Source of the DNA: Acanthaster planci | Taxonomy: Eukaryota; Echinodermata; Asteroidea; Valvatida; Acanthasteridae | Assembly (NCBI RefSeq): GCF_001949145.1 | Contig: NW_019091355.1 | Span: 5,371,625-5,435,624 of the forward strand | Reading direction: 5' to 3' | DNA: 64,000 nt | In this document: in pieces, positions 1-12,784 of the stretch | Position numbering within the stretch: the first letter of the stretch is position 1 | Layout of the letters: each line of letters begins with the position of its first letter | The notes under the pieces: generated by a model | The model's database searches: none | Seen by the model: only the letters and a program-made list of their open reading frames with translations | Told to the model about the DNA's origin: nothing | Translations under genes and position numbers: made by a program

Positions 1-3000
1 GGGACTGTTAGGGTTAAGAAGTTGATTGCACATGATAAAGCCTGGATTTCTCAAAGGTTCATGAAGGTAAACTCGCAAGTGGGCAGACTTACAAAAAAAA
101 CCATAAAATATACTGATTTTGTAAGCATACCCTTTGAACACCAACTGAAAATACATGTACATATACATATACAACAGGCCTTTTTTTCAGAGGAGACACA
201 CAACTATGGTGAACGTACATTTACATGTAATTGGGGTACAAACTCTTGGTATTTTTGATCTGCTCAGATTACATGTACATGGGTAACCCCAAAAGACAGA
301 TGAATGAAATTAATTACTCTGCCCAGATGGCAGACAAACTGCCGTCGCTCCATCAAGTACTCCGAGAGGACTTAATCTCATTGAATGTAATTTTAAAAAT
401 CCATCATAATCCCTCTCAGTCGAGCAATAAACCAAATTGGGCCAAGGATGCATTATTCATTAAGCACAGGTATCCTATACCCTTGTACAATATCGGTAAT
501 GTTTCATTTTTGAAGCACAAATTCAATTTTTATTTCACAATCGAAGTGAAATGTGTACAGAACCGCAGCTCAAATGAAAATGCATTTAGGTTTCAAATTT
601 CATAGCTAAAACTCTCATCTGTGATAAGAAGCCATCAGGCGCATACATGTAGCCTGGGTTTTGATTTTCGGTCTAACGCTACAACATCAGGCTGCGAAGA
701 CAGCTGCAAGATAAAGAGACAGTTTTGGAATTTTTTTACAACTCAATACTCAATACTTTTATCGTCCAAATTGGCTGTCTTCATTAGTTTTATATGTATG
801 ATTGATATTGGCCATCCTGGTTCAGCATTGACAATCCGTTGCCGTCCTGTTCTTGCTCCCTATCGTTGCTCCCATCTTGTTCTTAAACTCTGTGCATTTT
901 GTCCCTCTGCATCCCCCCTTTGGCTAAACTGCTGGACTGAATGACTGAAAGCTTTTAAAATAATTGGTGACATTCATTCACACCTTCGCTTAGACATACA
1001 TTGTATCTGATGGGGTAATGTCTTTCACTTCACGACTACAACGTAATTTTTGGTTAGAAAGAGTATCTTCACAAAGAGAAGTTTCAACTTGTTTCCTGCA
1101 AGAAAGTAACTGCAGCCCCTTGAAAGGCTATAATGCATGCAGACAAAGGCCACATAATCTAGATAATGCTGGAAGAGGCAGTTAGTGCAGAAAAAGCAAA
1201 TTCACTCTCAGGAAATCACACATCTGAGCTAAAAATACATGCTGAAATGTCTGATGAATTTGATCATGTCCTCTTTAACAGTGCGTGCAGCAAACTGCAA
1301 TCCACCACAAACGGGAAGGTTAAGAACCGTTACAAGTTCTACTTCAGGGGGCTATGTTTGGTGACTGGTGCACTTAACGATCACTCCAACGACGAATTCA
1401 CCATTTCCTGGGGGTGTGCAGAAGGTTTCATCTTGTCTTGAGCATTCCCCAAAGTTATGACACACGCAATTACCCCGGGAAGAGTTGAGAGGTGGCCCAT
1501 TTCAACACAGTTGCAGCTGAGACGTGAAAACGGGAACACTTGGCATTCTACTCACTGGGCATCTCCACAATGTACCCTGTTTGATGCGGACCATTTAATC
1601 AGCGCAAACATGTTTACAGGGAATCCGAATGTGGTTAGAATGAGGGTAAAGGTGGGAAGGCTGTCAGGGTAGGGGGGTTACATGTGTATGTATCTGTTCA
1701 CAGTTATCAAACAGGAGGGAATTAAACTTCACAGGAAGAGAAAAAATGCTTTCAGCGAACTCAAACACATAATGGGTACAGACAGGTACATGCATATGCT
1801 AGATTCCCCTTTTCAGTCATCTCAGCGTAGGTACATGTACGTGGTGTAGTTTTCAAATGTGCCCCTTCTAATGCCCCTCCTTGTTGAAAAAGACTAAAGC
1901 TTAATTTAATCCTTTTGTACCTGTATTTCTCTCGTCATTTTACATTCACAAATACCTCAGACAGTCAGTCAACATGCAAGTTGACCGTGTATTAACATTT
2001 GATAATGCCTGCCGAGCAGTGATAATGCCCGCTGTGTAAGTTGAGTGCTGGAACCTGGATACAAGACGGTTTTTAATCAATTCTGATTGGTCAAGAGTCT
2101 GTGTGCTTGCGGCTCGCCGAGCGCATGCTAAATGGATAATTTGGACAAGGACTATTCCATTTAATGGAAACTGAAAGTAAAATTCTAAAATCGCTAGAAA
2201 TCCATCATATATTGACTTCTTTTGACTCTCGGACTAAAAAGGTATTTATGAATGGGAATGAATATAACTAACGTTTATGACCGGCTCAGGAGACTGAACG
2301 CTGATAATGCCCTTGCCTGCAGTTCGGGCATTAGTCACGTCCATTCACTTGAGTCGGTCTGCACTGCACGTTTAAGACCGGCCAAGCACATATTTATTCA
2401 GGGCCTGCTGCAAGTCATTGGCTCTCTTCAACTTTCAACATATTTGAAATTGTCAGTAAAGGATGCCAGATTGTGAAGTTGATTATGTCAGTGCTTCCAT
2501 GATCAAAAGTAACTGTTCTGACATCCTTCCTTCTATATGAATGCATGCTGTATTCATTTGAAAATTTATGTGCCATTATCATCAGCTGAGGGATTCTGCA
2601 AACATCTTGTTGTAACAGGATGTAATCACGGACCATTTACATTGTAAATGGTCCGTGATGTAATGAATGACTGCTTTGTAGCATTCACATAATTAAAAGG
2701 GAGAAGAAAGTGGTGAGTATCTCTGTTTGGCTCCAACCAGACAACTGAAGGTATTATTGATATTCATAACAGCGTAGGGTCCAATTCAGATTCCCTTGAG
2801 TGTACAAGCTAACACCTACCACACCTGTTGTCAATACCAGTGGTGTGAGAAACTCCCCAGCAGGCAGGAAACCGGTGACATGACTAGATCCTCTGTCAAC
2901 GATGAGATCAAAAGGGGGCAGGCAGTGCATCAGCCAAGTCACTGGACAGAATCAATAATTCCCGGAGTGCCGACTCCTAGGTCCAGACTTGGTGTTGGAT

Positions 3001-4423
3001 GTCCCCTCAGAAAATATGGACAAAAACAGAATCTGATCCAGACAACAACAAAATCTGTTTGAAGGCAAGGAAAGACGTGGGAATCAGTTACCACAGCAAC
3101 TATATTTAGATGCAACCGTAGACTGTCTTGACGTGGTGTTGCCGGGTGCAAAATTCAAAAAGTGCAGACAGAAGAGCATAGGCATATCTGTCGCTCTCAA
3201 TTAGAACCTGCGCCTTTAGCAAATTTGGTTAGTGATTCTCTGCAGCTCAAAATCAAGTCAAGCCTTTCTCCAAGTAACATTCGGGTTGAATTTCCCTCAA
3301 GGCGGTATTCCCCTCGGGGGTTGCTCCTAATGCATGCGATCCAACCGCCTTAAAACAGATCTGGCCAGGTCTAAATGGGCAAAAACCATAATCAGACCAA
3401 ACAGGTCCACGGGCAAAAGCACCAGAGGCCCGATCCTACCATAGGCAAGTGCCCTGACATCTCAAAATTGACACTTTCCGTCAGTCTCGAAAATCTGATT
3501 TCTCCTCACTTCCACATATACACTCTTACACTGGACCACTCTCCGTGGTTACAGAGATGTGCTGCACTTTTGAGATGAGAGAAACAGTTTTTCTTTTCAG
3601 TTGAAAAGACGAACTTGTGCATATTCGTTCAAAAGATGTGATACACAGAATGCATTAAATGAAGCTGCAAGCACAATGCCTCAGTTGTGGGAAACCGGGT
3701 TAGAGTTACTTTTGGGTGGCACTACACTCCAAAAAGAAAACTGTTTACTTTTTTTTTCTTTGAGGATGACATTGGTGGTAAGAGCAAGGTAAGGAAACAT
3801 GCTGTTTTTAACTCCCTGCTTTTGCATGCATTCCATCACATCAGCTCCTCTTGAAAAACACAAACAAAATCCTTCATTTTCATGAATAAAATATATTCTA
3901 ACTCAAGACATTCCAAGGTCTCTTTCAGAATTTCATGAACACTTTCAACGTAAAGCATTAACTGCACCATCATAATTGACGCAAGTCCCCTTTTTTAATA
4001 AAAAAAGTCCAAAGGTCAGATGATGTAGTTGCACCTGTGTTGAACATTTTCACTTGACAATCTGAAAAAAAAAACCTTAATTTTTTTCTCTAGCTCAGAT
4101 TGCCATGGCCAGAGCGGTGCATACAGAGAGTTGTGACATACATATAAGTGTCATCATGGTTGGAATCAAACTGCAAGGTTTTGCACCAATGCCCACAGAC
4201 AGTTGGTACACAATTGCTGCAAATTATACTGTACACATTTAAATGAACAGCCATTTCGCTTCCCAAATCTGAAGTAGGCAATACTCTCTCTTTTTACAGC
4301 TCTGGCCTCGTCTGTGAGTGTACATTTCCGATGATGATGGCACAATGGTGCCATGGGGATGGGCACTCTCCTGTCATTCTTGATTCTTGGGCACCATTAC
4401 CACACGGAATGTTTATCAGAATC
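1..4423. other. No confident gene; AT-rich non-coding
   Basis: I see scattered ACATGT tracts and the palindrome at 2625-2659. Open frames up to 124 codons exist (for example 231-605 plus), but none resembles a known protein or has matched splice signals. An ATTAAA lies near 4.0 kb on the minus strand, a possible 3' end for the exon-like blocks at 4.4-4.8 kb. Confidence 0.6.
2625..2659. repeat. 35-bp palindrome, 17-bp perfect arms
   Basis: ATCACGGACCATTTACA is followed by one T and then its exact reverse complement. It is not made of the ACATGT unit that dominates the region. No element around it was recognised. Confidence 0.85.
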
Positions 4424-4519
4424 TCAATCAGGTTGGCGTTTACGATATTGTCTCTTTAGTTGTTGCTGGACAGTTTCTTGGCTCAATACGGTGAGTTTGT
4501 CTTGAAATCTGGCCATGAA
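4424..4519 (-). CDS. Possible terminal exon, unidentified
   Basis: After a GTGCAG acceptor, one frame stays open for 31 codons to TGA and encodes a basic, Gln-rich helical stretch (FMARFQDKLTVLSQETVQQQ, then LKRQYRKRQPD). That frame needs a phase-0 upstream exon, while the block at 4678-4769 leaves in phase 2, so the two cannot be joined directly in these frames. A phase-2 join at the same acceptor gives only a short tail ending in TGA within the block. An ATTAAA lies near 4.0 kb on this strand. Weak. Confidence 0.2.
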   Translation of the reverse strand, partial: FMARFQDKLTVLSQETVQQQLKRQYRKRQPD

Positions 4520-4677
4520 CTGCACTGGCTACTGTAAAACCACTGAGGCCTTTAGGAGATGACTCAGTTTAGATGGCAATTCAAAAAAAGGGCCATACGT
4601 TGAGAGATGGTCTGCTTTGTCAAGCAGTGACTTAAAAAAATCAGTCCATCATTTTTGTTATGACATTTTCCACCTAC

Positions 4678-4769
4678 TTCCCAGTTGATGGGGAGTGAAA
4701 ACGCCAGTCGTAGACAATGTTCATGAGTTGGTTCTCATCATGTGGAACCCCATTTCCGCAGTCATCCAT
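4678..4769 (-). CDS. Possible internal exon of an unidentified minus-strand gene
   Basis: A 92-bp block bounded by a TTCTTAG acceptor and an AA/GTAGGT donor. One frame is fully open and reads like real protein: MDDCGNGVPHDENQLMNIVY then DWRFHSPSTG. It enters in phase 0 and leaves in phase 2. I do not recognise the family. If translation ran past the donor it would stop two codons later (AAG TAG), so this could also be a terminal exon. The composition is less AT-rich than the surroundings. Confidence 0.35.
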
Positions 4770-7700
4770 CTAAGAACATACATGTATGCACCATAATTTG
4801 CCAATGCACAGGAGGACCCTAGACACTGATTGCTATAGAAACAGTAATCAGGAGAATACAGACAATTAGAATGTGAACCGTGGCCCAGTTCATGTGTATG
4901 TCAACCCTAGCAAATGATAACAAACATCACTCACTCCCTTGTGTGCTGTCAAATACTGGCTTGCCAAATTCACTCCTTGGTAACTCATGTCATCTAATAA
5001 GAAGGCAGACAATGCCAGCCAGGTAGATTAATAATCATCTACTGTATATGTACATGTAGCTGATGCACAGGTGCAAATAACTGATAACGAACCATTACTT
5101 TAGGACATCTACATGTACATACATAAGAGGATCTGTCACAATGCAGGTATTTTGACAGAACCCTTTACACTTGGTGGAACACAGATCTGTTGCTTTGCAT
5201 GGTTTGAAGAATCTTACTGCATTAGATATACATGCAGGCACATGGTCCTCTGTGCACTTGCCCTAGATAGCTGTCACACTTCCTGGCAGATGTTATACTT
5301 TTTGCACTCTGCCCAACTCTTTATGCATAAGGTGGGATCACAAGCAGGTATTGTATGTAGCTTTTCATGGTTGGAAGGAGAATGCTGTAAAATCTGTACT
5401 GCCTTGTGTGGTTATATTCATGATTCCAGAAAGCTGCCACAGACCCCCACAAATCTGCGCCAGTTGGCATTCAATTGCCACCCTTTTCTTGCAGTTATGA
5501 CAGTTTGAAAATTGAAGGTTTCACAAAAGGTGGATTCTGAAGAGGATTCTAGCACTAATTACTCATAAAGTGGGCCAATCAGAGTTACTGTGCACTAACT
5601 GGTAGCCAATCACAGTCCATTGTTTTAGCCAACCAGGCAAGGGGTCAGATTACTTCTTTCAGGCAATGCTAGTTTAGGAGGGAAATTCTCATGTGAGGAT
5701 CATTCTGTCACAGCTAGTTGGGCAAGCAGGGTCAATTTGCCCACCACCACCCCAGTATCTGGCTTTTTAAAGGATATTTGGTTTTAGTGGCATTTTTTTT
5801 ACAGGATTCGAAGATCCAGCCACTTCCTAATACACACAAGATGTGACATGTATCTTTACTGTTGTGATAAATTCTACCAATGATATTATTGTTGACAATG
5901 ATGATTGCCATAATACAATGTACATGTACATGTAATTTGAAATGTGTAAGGGGTCGGCCACACCCTCTTATGTACATGTACCCCAGGGGGTGGGGTGTGC
6001 TGTATGTCCCATAGCACAACCAGTACTGACCCCAAAAGGTTGGATGGATCATTTTATTATTTCATGATTGTTCCTGGGGCCTGGGAGCCCATTCATTAAT
6101 GACTGGCCTGTAAGCCAAATGACAACAGATGTACATGTACGTCGGACCTGGGAGTCCTTTGTTTGTTTGATGTATGTTTTGAGGCCTACCAGTCCATAAC
6201 TGATGTCAGCTTGCCCAAAACAGATTTGGTATCTGGCAAAATAATAACTAATTGAAGCTTTGGCAAGAGACAGGAAAATAATTTGTCTGGAAGTTTGTTC
6301 ATTTGTGAGTAGGAGTATAAACAGACATTGTGCACTGTACATGCATGGATGCATGTTACAACTGTTTTTCACTGAGGTGAAAACAGGTCATCAGTGACAT
6401 ATAAAAAAAGGTAAGGAATCTGAGAAATTCTACTAGCTGCATGAACTTTAACTTGATGCAGTTCCTGGCTTTTTTCCCTTTAATTTGTGTTTCGTTTTCA
6501 TTTGTTGTTGTTTCACAGATTTAATGTTAAATCTTTTGAACGGGTTAATTAGCAATGAAGAAATGTCTGATCTTCAAGAAAAAAATTGACCACATGAATT
6601 CTGGTTCCTAAAATTAAACTTTTAAGGCCGGCTAACACTTCAGACAAAATGGGAAAGCAAAGAAAATTTGATGCCACAAAAAGTTTATGGCTAAATTCGC
6701 TGGAGTTGAAATGCGTTCAATGTTCGCACACTTGCAATTCAAACATTGATCCGACACCACAGAGTCATGTTCATGGTTGTTTTTTCACCAATCATAATGG
6801 CTTTTAAGAACAAATTTCTGAAAAACTCTTCCAAATTCCGCGCACAGGGAAATCCTTCTGGCCAACGCCCTGACCCCTACCATGTTTGTAGCATGTGATG
6901 ACACTGCATGACTGCCTCAAGTCAGTACTGACATGACGATTAACTGTGATGACAAGTTTTAAAAAGGCATTTTAATTGCTCTTAAAGGAAAAAAATCAGA
7001 GCACTTCTGGGATAAAATGAATCCCGGCTGCAGGCCCAACTGCGTTGTGTTTACCACGCCTAAAAAAATCTACACATATAAGGGCAGTGAAAGCAAAAAC
7101 ATATCATCTACACTCTGTGGAGCTGAAGTTTGCCTGTCAGAATTGGCTATCTTGGGGCTGTGGCTTTGACTTGTTGGCATGATCAAGCCACAGAGAATAG
7201 CTGTAGACAATGATCCCCACTTCTGACAAAGTTTTGGGAGAGTGCAAGTTTTGAGGCCAAATCTCTGCTGGAGAATTGACATCCACGTACGTGTATGTGT
7301 ACTGTGCATGTACATGTATGTTCTCAGCATTACCATCACATCCAGCTACAACTGCTGAACAAAATTCAATTTAATTCAACTCTATCTTGCAGCAAAGGTG
7401 GATGTCAGTTTAATTCAATTTACAGTGTACCGGTAGCATGGGCTAGAATTACTATACAGCGCATAAAGTGAGCAGATTTCAACCTGTATGTACCGTACAT
7501 ACGCACAATTGACGCGAGTGAAGCCTTCATTTTTACAGACCTACATGTACAGCGGGATGGATTTCGGACCAGATGAAACTTCTCACTTAAATGACTTTGT
7601 GCTTGTCATGTTTCAAATTGAGAATATTGGGTCATTTGACCCAGATACGCCATCAATATAAACTACATGTACCTGTCCTCTGAGGTACGTCACACCACTG

Positions 7701-9695
7701 TTAAAGATCTACAGAGAGCTATGGAGCATTGAATGTCAGTAAAAGCTGTGATGTGCTCATTTCACCATATACTGTTCCTACACATACACATGCGCAATGA
7801 AAAACAGTAAGTACATATATTCATACATACATGTATGTATTCTGAAAGCTCTTTATGGCCAACCTGTTTCATTAAAAAAAAACTTCCTTGTTTTTTGGTT
7901 ACCTTGTGGTAACCTCACTGCATGTATCGTACATGTATGTTGCCGCAGGGTCCAGACCAAATTAATCATGTTGCAAACTCAGGATGTGTATATGTAGATT
8001 GATTGGTAGGTGGCCGTCTCTTGTTGTTGTAGGCAACAAGGTTGATCGATGAGCACTGGTAGGTACTGTGCCTGTACTTCATTTATGCGCTCCCCAAACG
8101 ATTAAAGGGGGCATGGAATAAAAACTGAAACTGTAAGAGTTCCTATGGGGCTATCGATCCTGAGGTTTCTGGTTCAAGTATAAAATAGCTGTGTTCTTTT
8201 GGTCTCAACCTAATTTTAACTTGCATTGAAATCTGACTTTTTTGTACTGTTGTACTGTACATCAGATCATTTAATACCTTACCAATGCGGATGCATGTGT
8301 TAATAACAAAAATACATACACAACTAGTAGGTTTTTAACTGAGAAGATGTGACAAATGGGAAGTAAATATGATCAACGTCTGGTCTTATGAAATGTGTGC
8401 ATCTAACCAGAAAAATGTTAATGGGACTATACAAGTGTACAATGTACATGTACCTGTAACACACATTTGAATTCATTTTCCCATTTTCAAGAAGTTTTCA
8501 AAAATCATTTGAACAAAATAAAATATTTACAGTATGTATTTTTTGGGGCATCGGGGGATGTTAATTTAACAATGCATATTGGATGTTTTCCCCACCACCA
8601 GTGTACCAGTATATTTATAACTGCTGTAAACTTGGTGTTGACTGAAGGCTTATGAAGAAATTCACAAGCTTACTTTAGTATAATATTCAACCAACGTTTT
8701 CACGCAGCGTCAATAATGCCATAAGTGACCCAAAGTGAGAAAACATCACGCTACCGATGAAAATGCCGACTGCAAATATTAAAAATTCAGGTTTCATGCA
8801 AGCAATTTCTCAACACTTACGTGCCTATTGTATCCCCTTTCTGGACAAAAAAATAATAAAGCCAGGGGCTACGAGGACAAGACCTGAATAATGGAGCTTT
8901 GTGCCAGTACGTGTCACTGGCAGGGTATCAATCACGCACACAAGTTAAAAGAAAGAGGGCAGTGGCCAAGCTGACCCTTTCAACATAAGACCAATAGACA
9001 CGTTCTTGCAATGAGCATGCAATGTCATATAATTATACAATTACCAGCAGACATGTAACCTCCCCAAACAGTAACCTTTCCACAATTATGAACATTACAT
9101 GCAACCATGCATGTACTGTACACGTACATGCATTGCTGAGAGGCTGTGTCCAAATTAACCGGCAGTGGCTAACAATAAATGTTCCTACGGCAGCCACTGC
9201 AACCCTTTCCCTCAGACTTACGTGTGTTTCTGCCCACTGCAGTCAAATGAGTTGGACACGGCTATGGTTTTGTGAGTAGGCCCAAGCGCTCTGTGAAACC
9301 TCTAACTGCAATAGAGTACCAAAGTGAATATGCTGGGGCACACTTGTGTGTGCGTAAAACTAAAAGAAATTTGTGCAAGAACAAGCACTTGAACCGACAC
9401 GCATGCAAACTCTATTCCTTTGCACTGCACTTCCTGGTTCCAAGTGATGTCATGCTGGGATACTCAATTCTTCCGAAGAGTTTGTGAGGTGTACAAATGA
9501 GTGTGGATCTTTGCTGGTCTGTCACAAAATATTCTTGACTCTAAAAGTATTACTCAGACTGCATGCCTACGACGTAACACCAAGCAGAATGTCTACAGAA
9601 TGTTGCGCACACTGGTACATGTTTACATGTGCCTTACATGTACATGTACATGTACATGTACATACAGTAGTACTATGAGTTTGTTTATTATCCCA
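4770..9695. other. No confident gene; non-coding with ACATGT tracts
   Basis: The 131-codon open frame at 5113-5508 (plus) is Cys/His-rich but matches no family I know and lacks convincing splice context. The minus-strand frame at 7070-7339 is similarly unassigned. Otherwise microsatellite-like hexamers and unique AT-rich DNA. Confidence 0.5.
9635..9664. repeat. (TACATG)n microsatellite, longest pure run
   Basis: Nearly five perfect TACATG hexamers. The unit is self-complementary in register, so it can fold on itself. Shorter pieces (two to three units) are scattered through the whole window, including GGCX introns and the left 43 kb. Confidence 0.9.
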
Positions 9696-9703
9696 TGGTG
9701 AAG

Positions 9704-10204
9704 TAGGGCTGTGCTGAATATCCAAATAATTGAATATTCAATCCATTGATGAAAATTCGAATACTATTTTTCGAATTGGAATATTCGAATGCAAAATTCA
9801 GGAAAAGTAAGGGAAAATGTTCTTTTTATTTTAAATGAGAAACACTGCACTGTGGAGGTTTGTTTCAAGCAGATTCAAATGAAAAGCATCAGAAATCTTA
9901 TAACGATTTAAAAAGTAAATTATTCCTTAAACAATTTAAAAGGAATAGAAATTTCCGACAGGGCTATAACTCTTGTTCATCTGTTAAATCTTGCTAAATC
10001 GTGGCTAAAGGTACATGTACTCCTAGATGTGAGAAGCTATTACATTGATCATAATGTACAAATGTGTGTGTGTTATTGTAACCAAGTTTGTGTATGGTTT
10101 AATCATCAACAATGTGCCAGTAAGTAAGACCGAATATTTGGATATTCGATAAAATAAAAGGTCCAATATTTGAAAAGTGAATTATTTGAACTGATTCAGC
10201 CCTA
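9704..10204 (+). mobile_element. hAT-like MITE, copy 1
   Basis: A 501-bp element with terminal inverted repeat TAGGGCTG/CAGCCCTA and AATATTCG-rich subterminal sequence. It is flanked by 8-bp near-identical duplications, TGGTGAAG (9696-9703) and CGGTGAAG (10205-10212). The 8-bp target duplication and end sequence fit non-autonomous hAT elements. No transposase is encoded. A second copy in reverse orientation is at 27103-27582. Confidence 0.75.
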
Positions 10205-10581
10205 CGGTGAAGTCTCAAAAATACAATGAACCTTTCCCATAAAATATGCAAATAAGGCAAGCGCATGCACATTACTACCACAGGTTGGCAAAGTTACTTA
10301 AATCTTTGATGTAACAATACAAATCTCCATGAGTGTCACTATCGCCATTTCTGTGCTACTATAGTTTGACATGAGTGCCAAACTTAAAGACAAGGAACTG
10401 TTACTTTCCAACCTCAGGACACTGAAAACTTCACTTAGTTTCAAGAAAAGCGTGCTGAAGTATGGGGCAAAGGCTGTAATATGGTTTTGACTGACCGTCA
10501 ACGCTCCAGGTTATGGTTACTGACAGCTCGCCTACGCCACTGACAGTGTTGATGGCTGCACTTGCCAACCAGTTGTAGTAG

Positions 10582-10607
10582 TGCGCATGCGCCCGTCCAA
10601 TTTGCAT
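10582..10607. promoter_or_regulatory. NRF1-like palindrome, CCAAT and octamer cluster
   Basis: TGCGCATGCGC (10582-10592) is a full match to the palindromic NRF1 core. CCAAT (10597-10601) and the octamer ATTTGCAT (10600-10607) follow within 10 bases. Such clusters occur in CpG-type promoters. No coding exon could be tied to it, so function is unproven. Confidence 0.25.
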
Positions 10608-11149
10608 ATTTCATAGGAAAAGTCCATTGCCACACTGTGCTGATCATCTGTTAGTGCGTTTTCAAATGTCTCTGTAACAGTAAGGCATTTGAGGTCATGT
10701 TTCTTGGTATGACGTAATTTTTCAACTCAGTGTATAGAGGTGTTTCATGTGATGTAACATGATGGGCAAAGGCATTTTAGGAAGTATACCATGTTCGGTG
10801 CACAGTGTATGTATCTATTGGCAAACTTCATGTATGCAAAATGTTGAAAGACTTCGGAGGTGAGCGCATTTCACCACACATCTGTGTAAATTGAATGCCG
10901 ACTGTCAAAAATCACATGACTGTAAATCCTCTTTACCTATTTGATGCTGACTAAATAGCCCCAAGCGTCAGACATACAGGGACCAGTAGGCGGATGCATG
11001 ACCTTATGTTATATGCAGCTGGCCACACATCACAATGCAGTAATCCCTAAATACAGTATCAAATTATCAAATACTGTATTAGAAGCTGGCTGGTGTAAAA
11101 CATGTCCTGCAATTAAATGTCCGAGTGAGTGAAACTGGCTACAAAAAGA

Positions 11150-11385
11150 CAGACCCGCACATCTGTAAATGAACTTAATTACAAATGCATGTACAGTACA
11201 TTACTAGAGAATCAGCAACATTTCCATACACCCCAACACAGAACATCTGCCTTTCAAACAGTGCTAAATTCTCTGGACCTAAAACAATGGAATACTTTAC
11301 CACTGTCTCTCAAAAGGATAAAGTTCTTACTCAACTTTAAATGTGAACTAACATTATGTACATATTTACCTTCTACATATACTTA
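11150..11385 (+). pseudogene. Decayed LINE fragment, reverse-transcriptase C-terminus
   Basis: The open stretch contains RTSAFQ followed by LDLKQWNTLPLSLK and a basic helix (FKCEL). This resembles the R-S-x-F...LWNSLP.S(I/L) signature at the end of many non-LTR retrotransposon RTs. No catalytic domain, upstream endonuclease or poly(A)/repeat tail is visible. Assigned from pattern memory. Confidence 0.4.
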
Positions 11386-12784
11386 ATGAACGTCTATAAG
11401 TGAAATAGTAAGCATAATTTCATAAGGTGACAGACGAAATGTTCAATTCTACGAGGTGGGTCCCGTTCGCGTATTAATGTCTGTCATTTTGCGACTCATA
11501 TTTGTGTCGAAAGCGCTACCCACTGATAGTACCGTGCAATGTTAGACTGGTTTCCATCCCAACATTATTTCCCTTTTTCTTACAGGGAATGAGATATATG
11601 TACATGTATTTCAAATGGGGGGGGGAACTGGTCAAGTGAATGAAGTTCTATTCAACAGGTACCACTGAATATAAAGAATAATTCAATGACGTGTGATCAA
11701 CAAACCACCAATCAGATGAAGCAGATTTATGCAGGTATTTTATCTCATCCTTATTAATTCATCTCCTGTCAACTTTCTATCCACATTGTCCTAATTTCAC
11801 ACAACCCCTGTTACATGTTTGCACAATTACTGTGTATTTTAGTTCTAGTTTTTTGTATTTTTTAAAATTTTGCATGGCATGCCTTACACAAGCTTTTTGC
11901 TTTTCATGTTCTGCTTCCTCTTTTTGACTTGCTTTTCTTACTCATATTCTTCAATATTTTTTGTGATTTACTATGACGAGGTAAAGAGAGTTACACTGAC
12001 GAGGAAGTAAAGGAGAAAAGTCTTACTTTTTGACATTTGGCAAACGAATTAAGAACCCATGTATTTTGTGAAATTTCCATCCTGTTCAATTTCCCTGCTC
12101 TATTTTCCATCCTGCTCTATTCTACGCTGGCCATCCAGAACGATGCATTAATGGAAGGTACAGATGCCAAAAATGAGATTTACATGTAAATAACCAGATA
12201 TACATGAACACAGCGTGCACAAAGCGGCAACAGAAATGGCCTTGTCTCGTCCTGCTGCTAGACGATCTGGGGCTGTCACCTGAAGGAGCCAATCTCTGAT
12301 ATTCATCCCTAGTTGTAATAAATACCTGGAAAGTCTCATGGTAATGACCATTTCAACATTCATCCAGGGTTCCTTGCAACATGTCCAACATTTCTCTGTT
12401 GCCCAATTAAACATGTTACTCTTTACAACAAAATGCACAGCCTTTTCTCTGGGCGGTAACAGGGGCACGCTTGTGGGTTGTGCCAGAACCCCAGGCAGCA
12501 TCGCCAAAGTAGTCATAGCAGATGGCAGGACGGGGCCAGGGGAGCTGGATTTTAGTGTGGGGGAGGGCAGAAGTTCCAGTCTTCTTTACAATTACTATTC
12601 TTTTGTTTCTCCCCAAATTTCCAGTAGGGGAAACGACTGGAAATATTTTAAGAGTTAGAATGCCTGCCAACCGTTAATAAAGCTATGCAAACAACCAAAG
12701 TTCCAACAAGTGCCACAGGGTAACAAATGTCAGCATCTGTCCACATTCTTTCCCTGTTTCCTCTTGGTTTGGAATGACAGAATG

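Larger units (their letters stand above)
10213..12784. other. Mostly non-coding; promoter-like motifs and a LINE scrap
   Basis: Contains the NRF1/CCAAT/octamer cluster at 10582-10607 and the RT fragment at 11150-11385. A minus-strand stretch left of the cluster (about 10500-10560) has an open frame reading WLASAAINTVSGVGELSVTI before a weak GTCAGT donor; too short to call. The frames at 12148-12658 overlap on both strands and are not recognised. Confidence 0.4.

Noticed and set aside
5113-5508. 131-codon Cys-rich plus-strand ORF
   Set aside because: No signal peptide, irregular Cys spacing, no known domain and no splice signals that define an exon. Length is within what chance allows.
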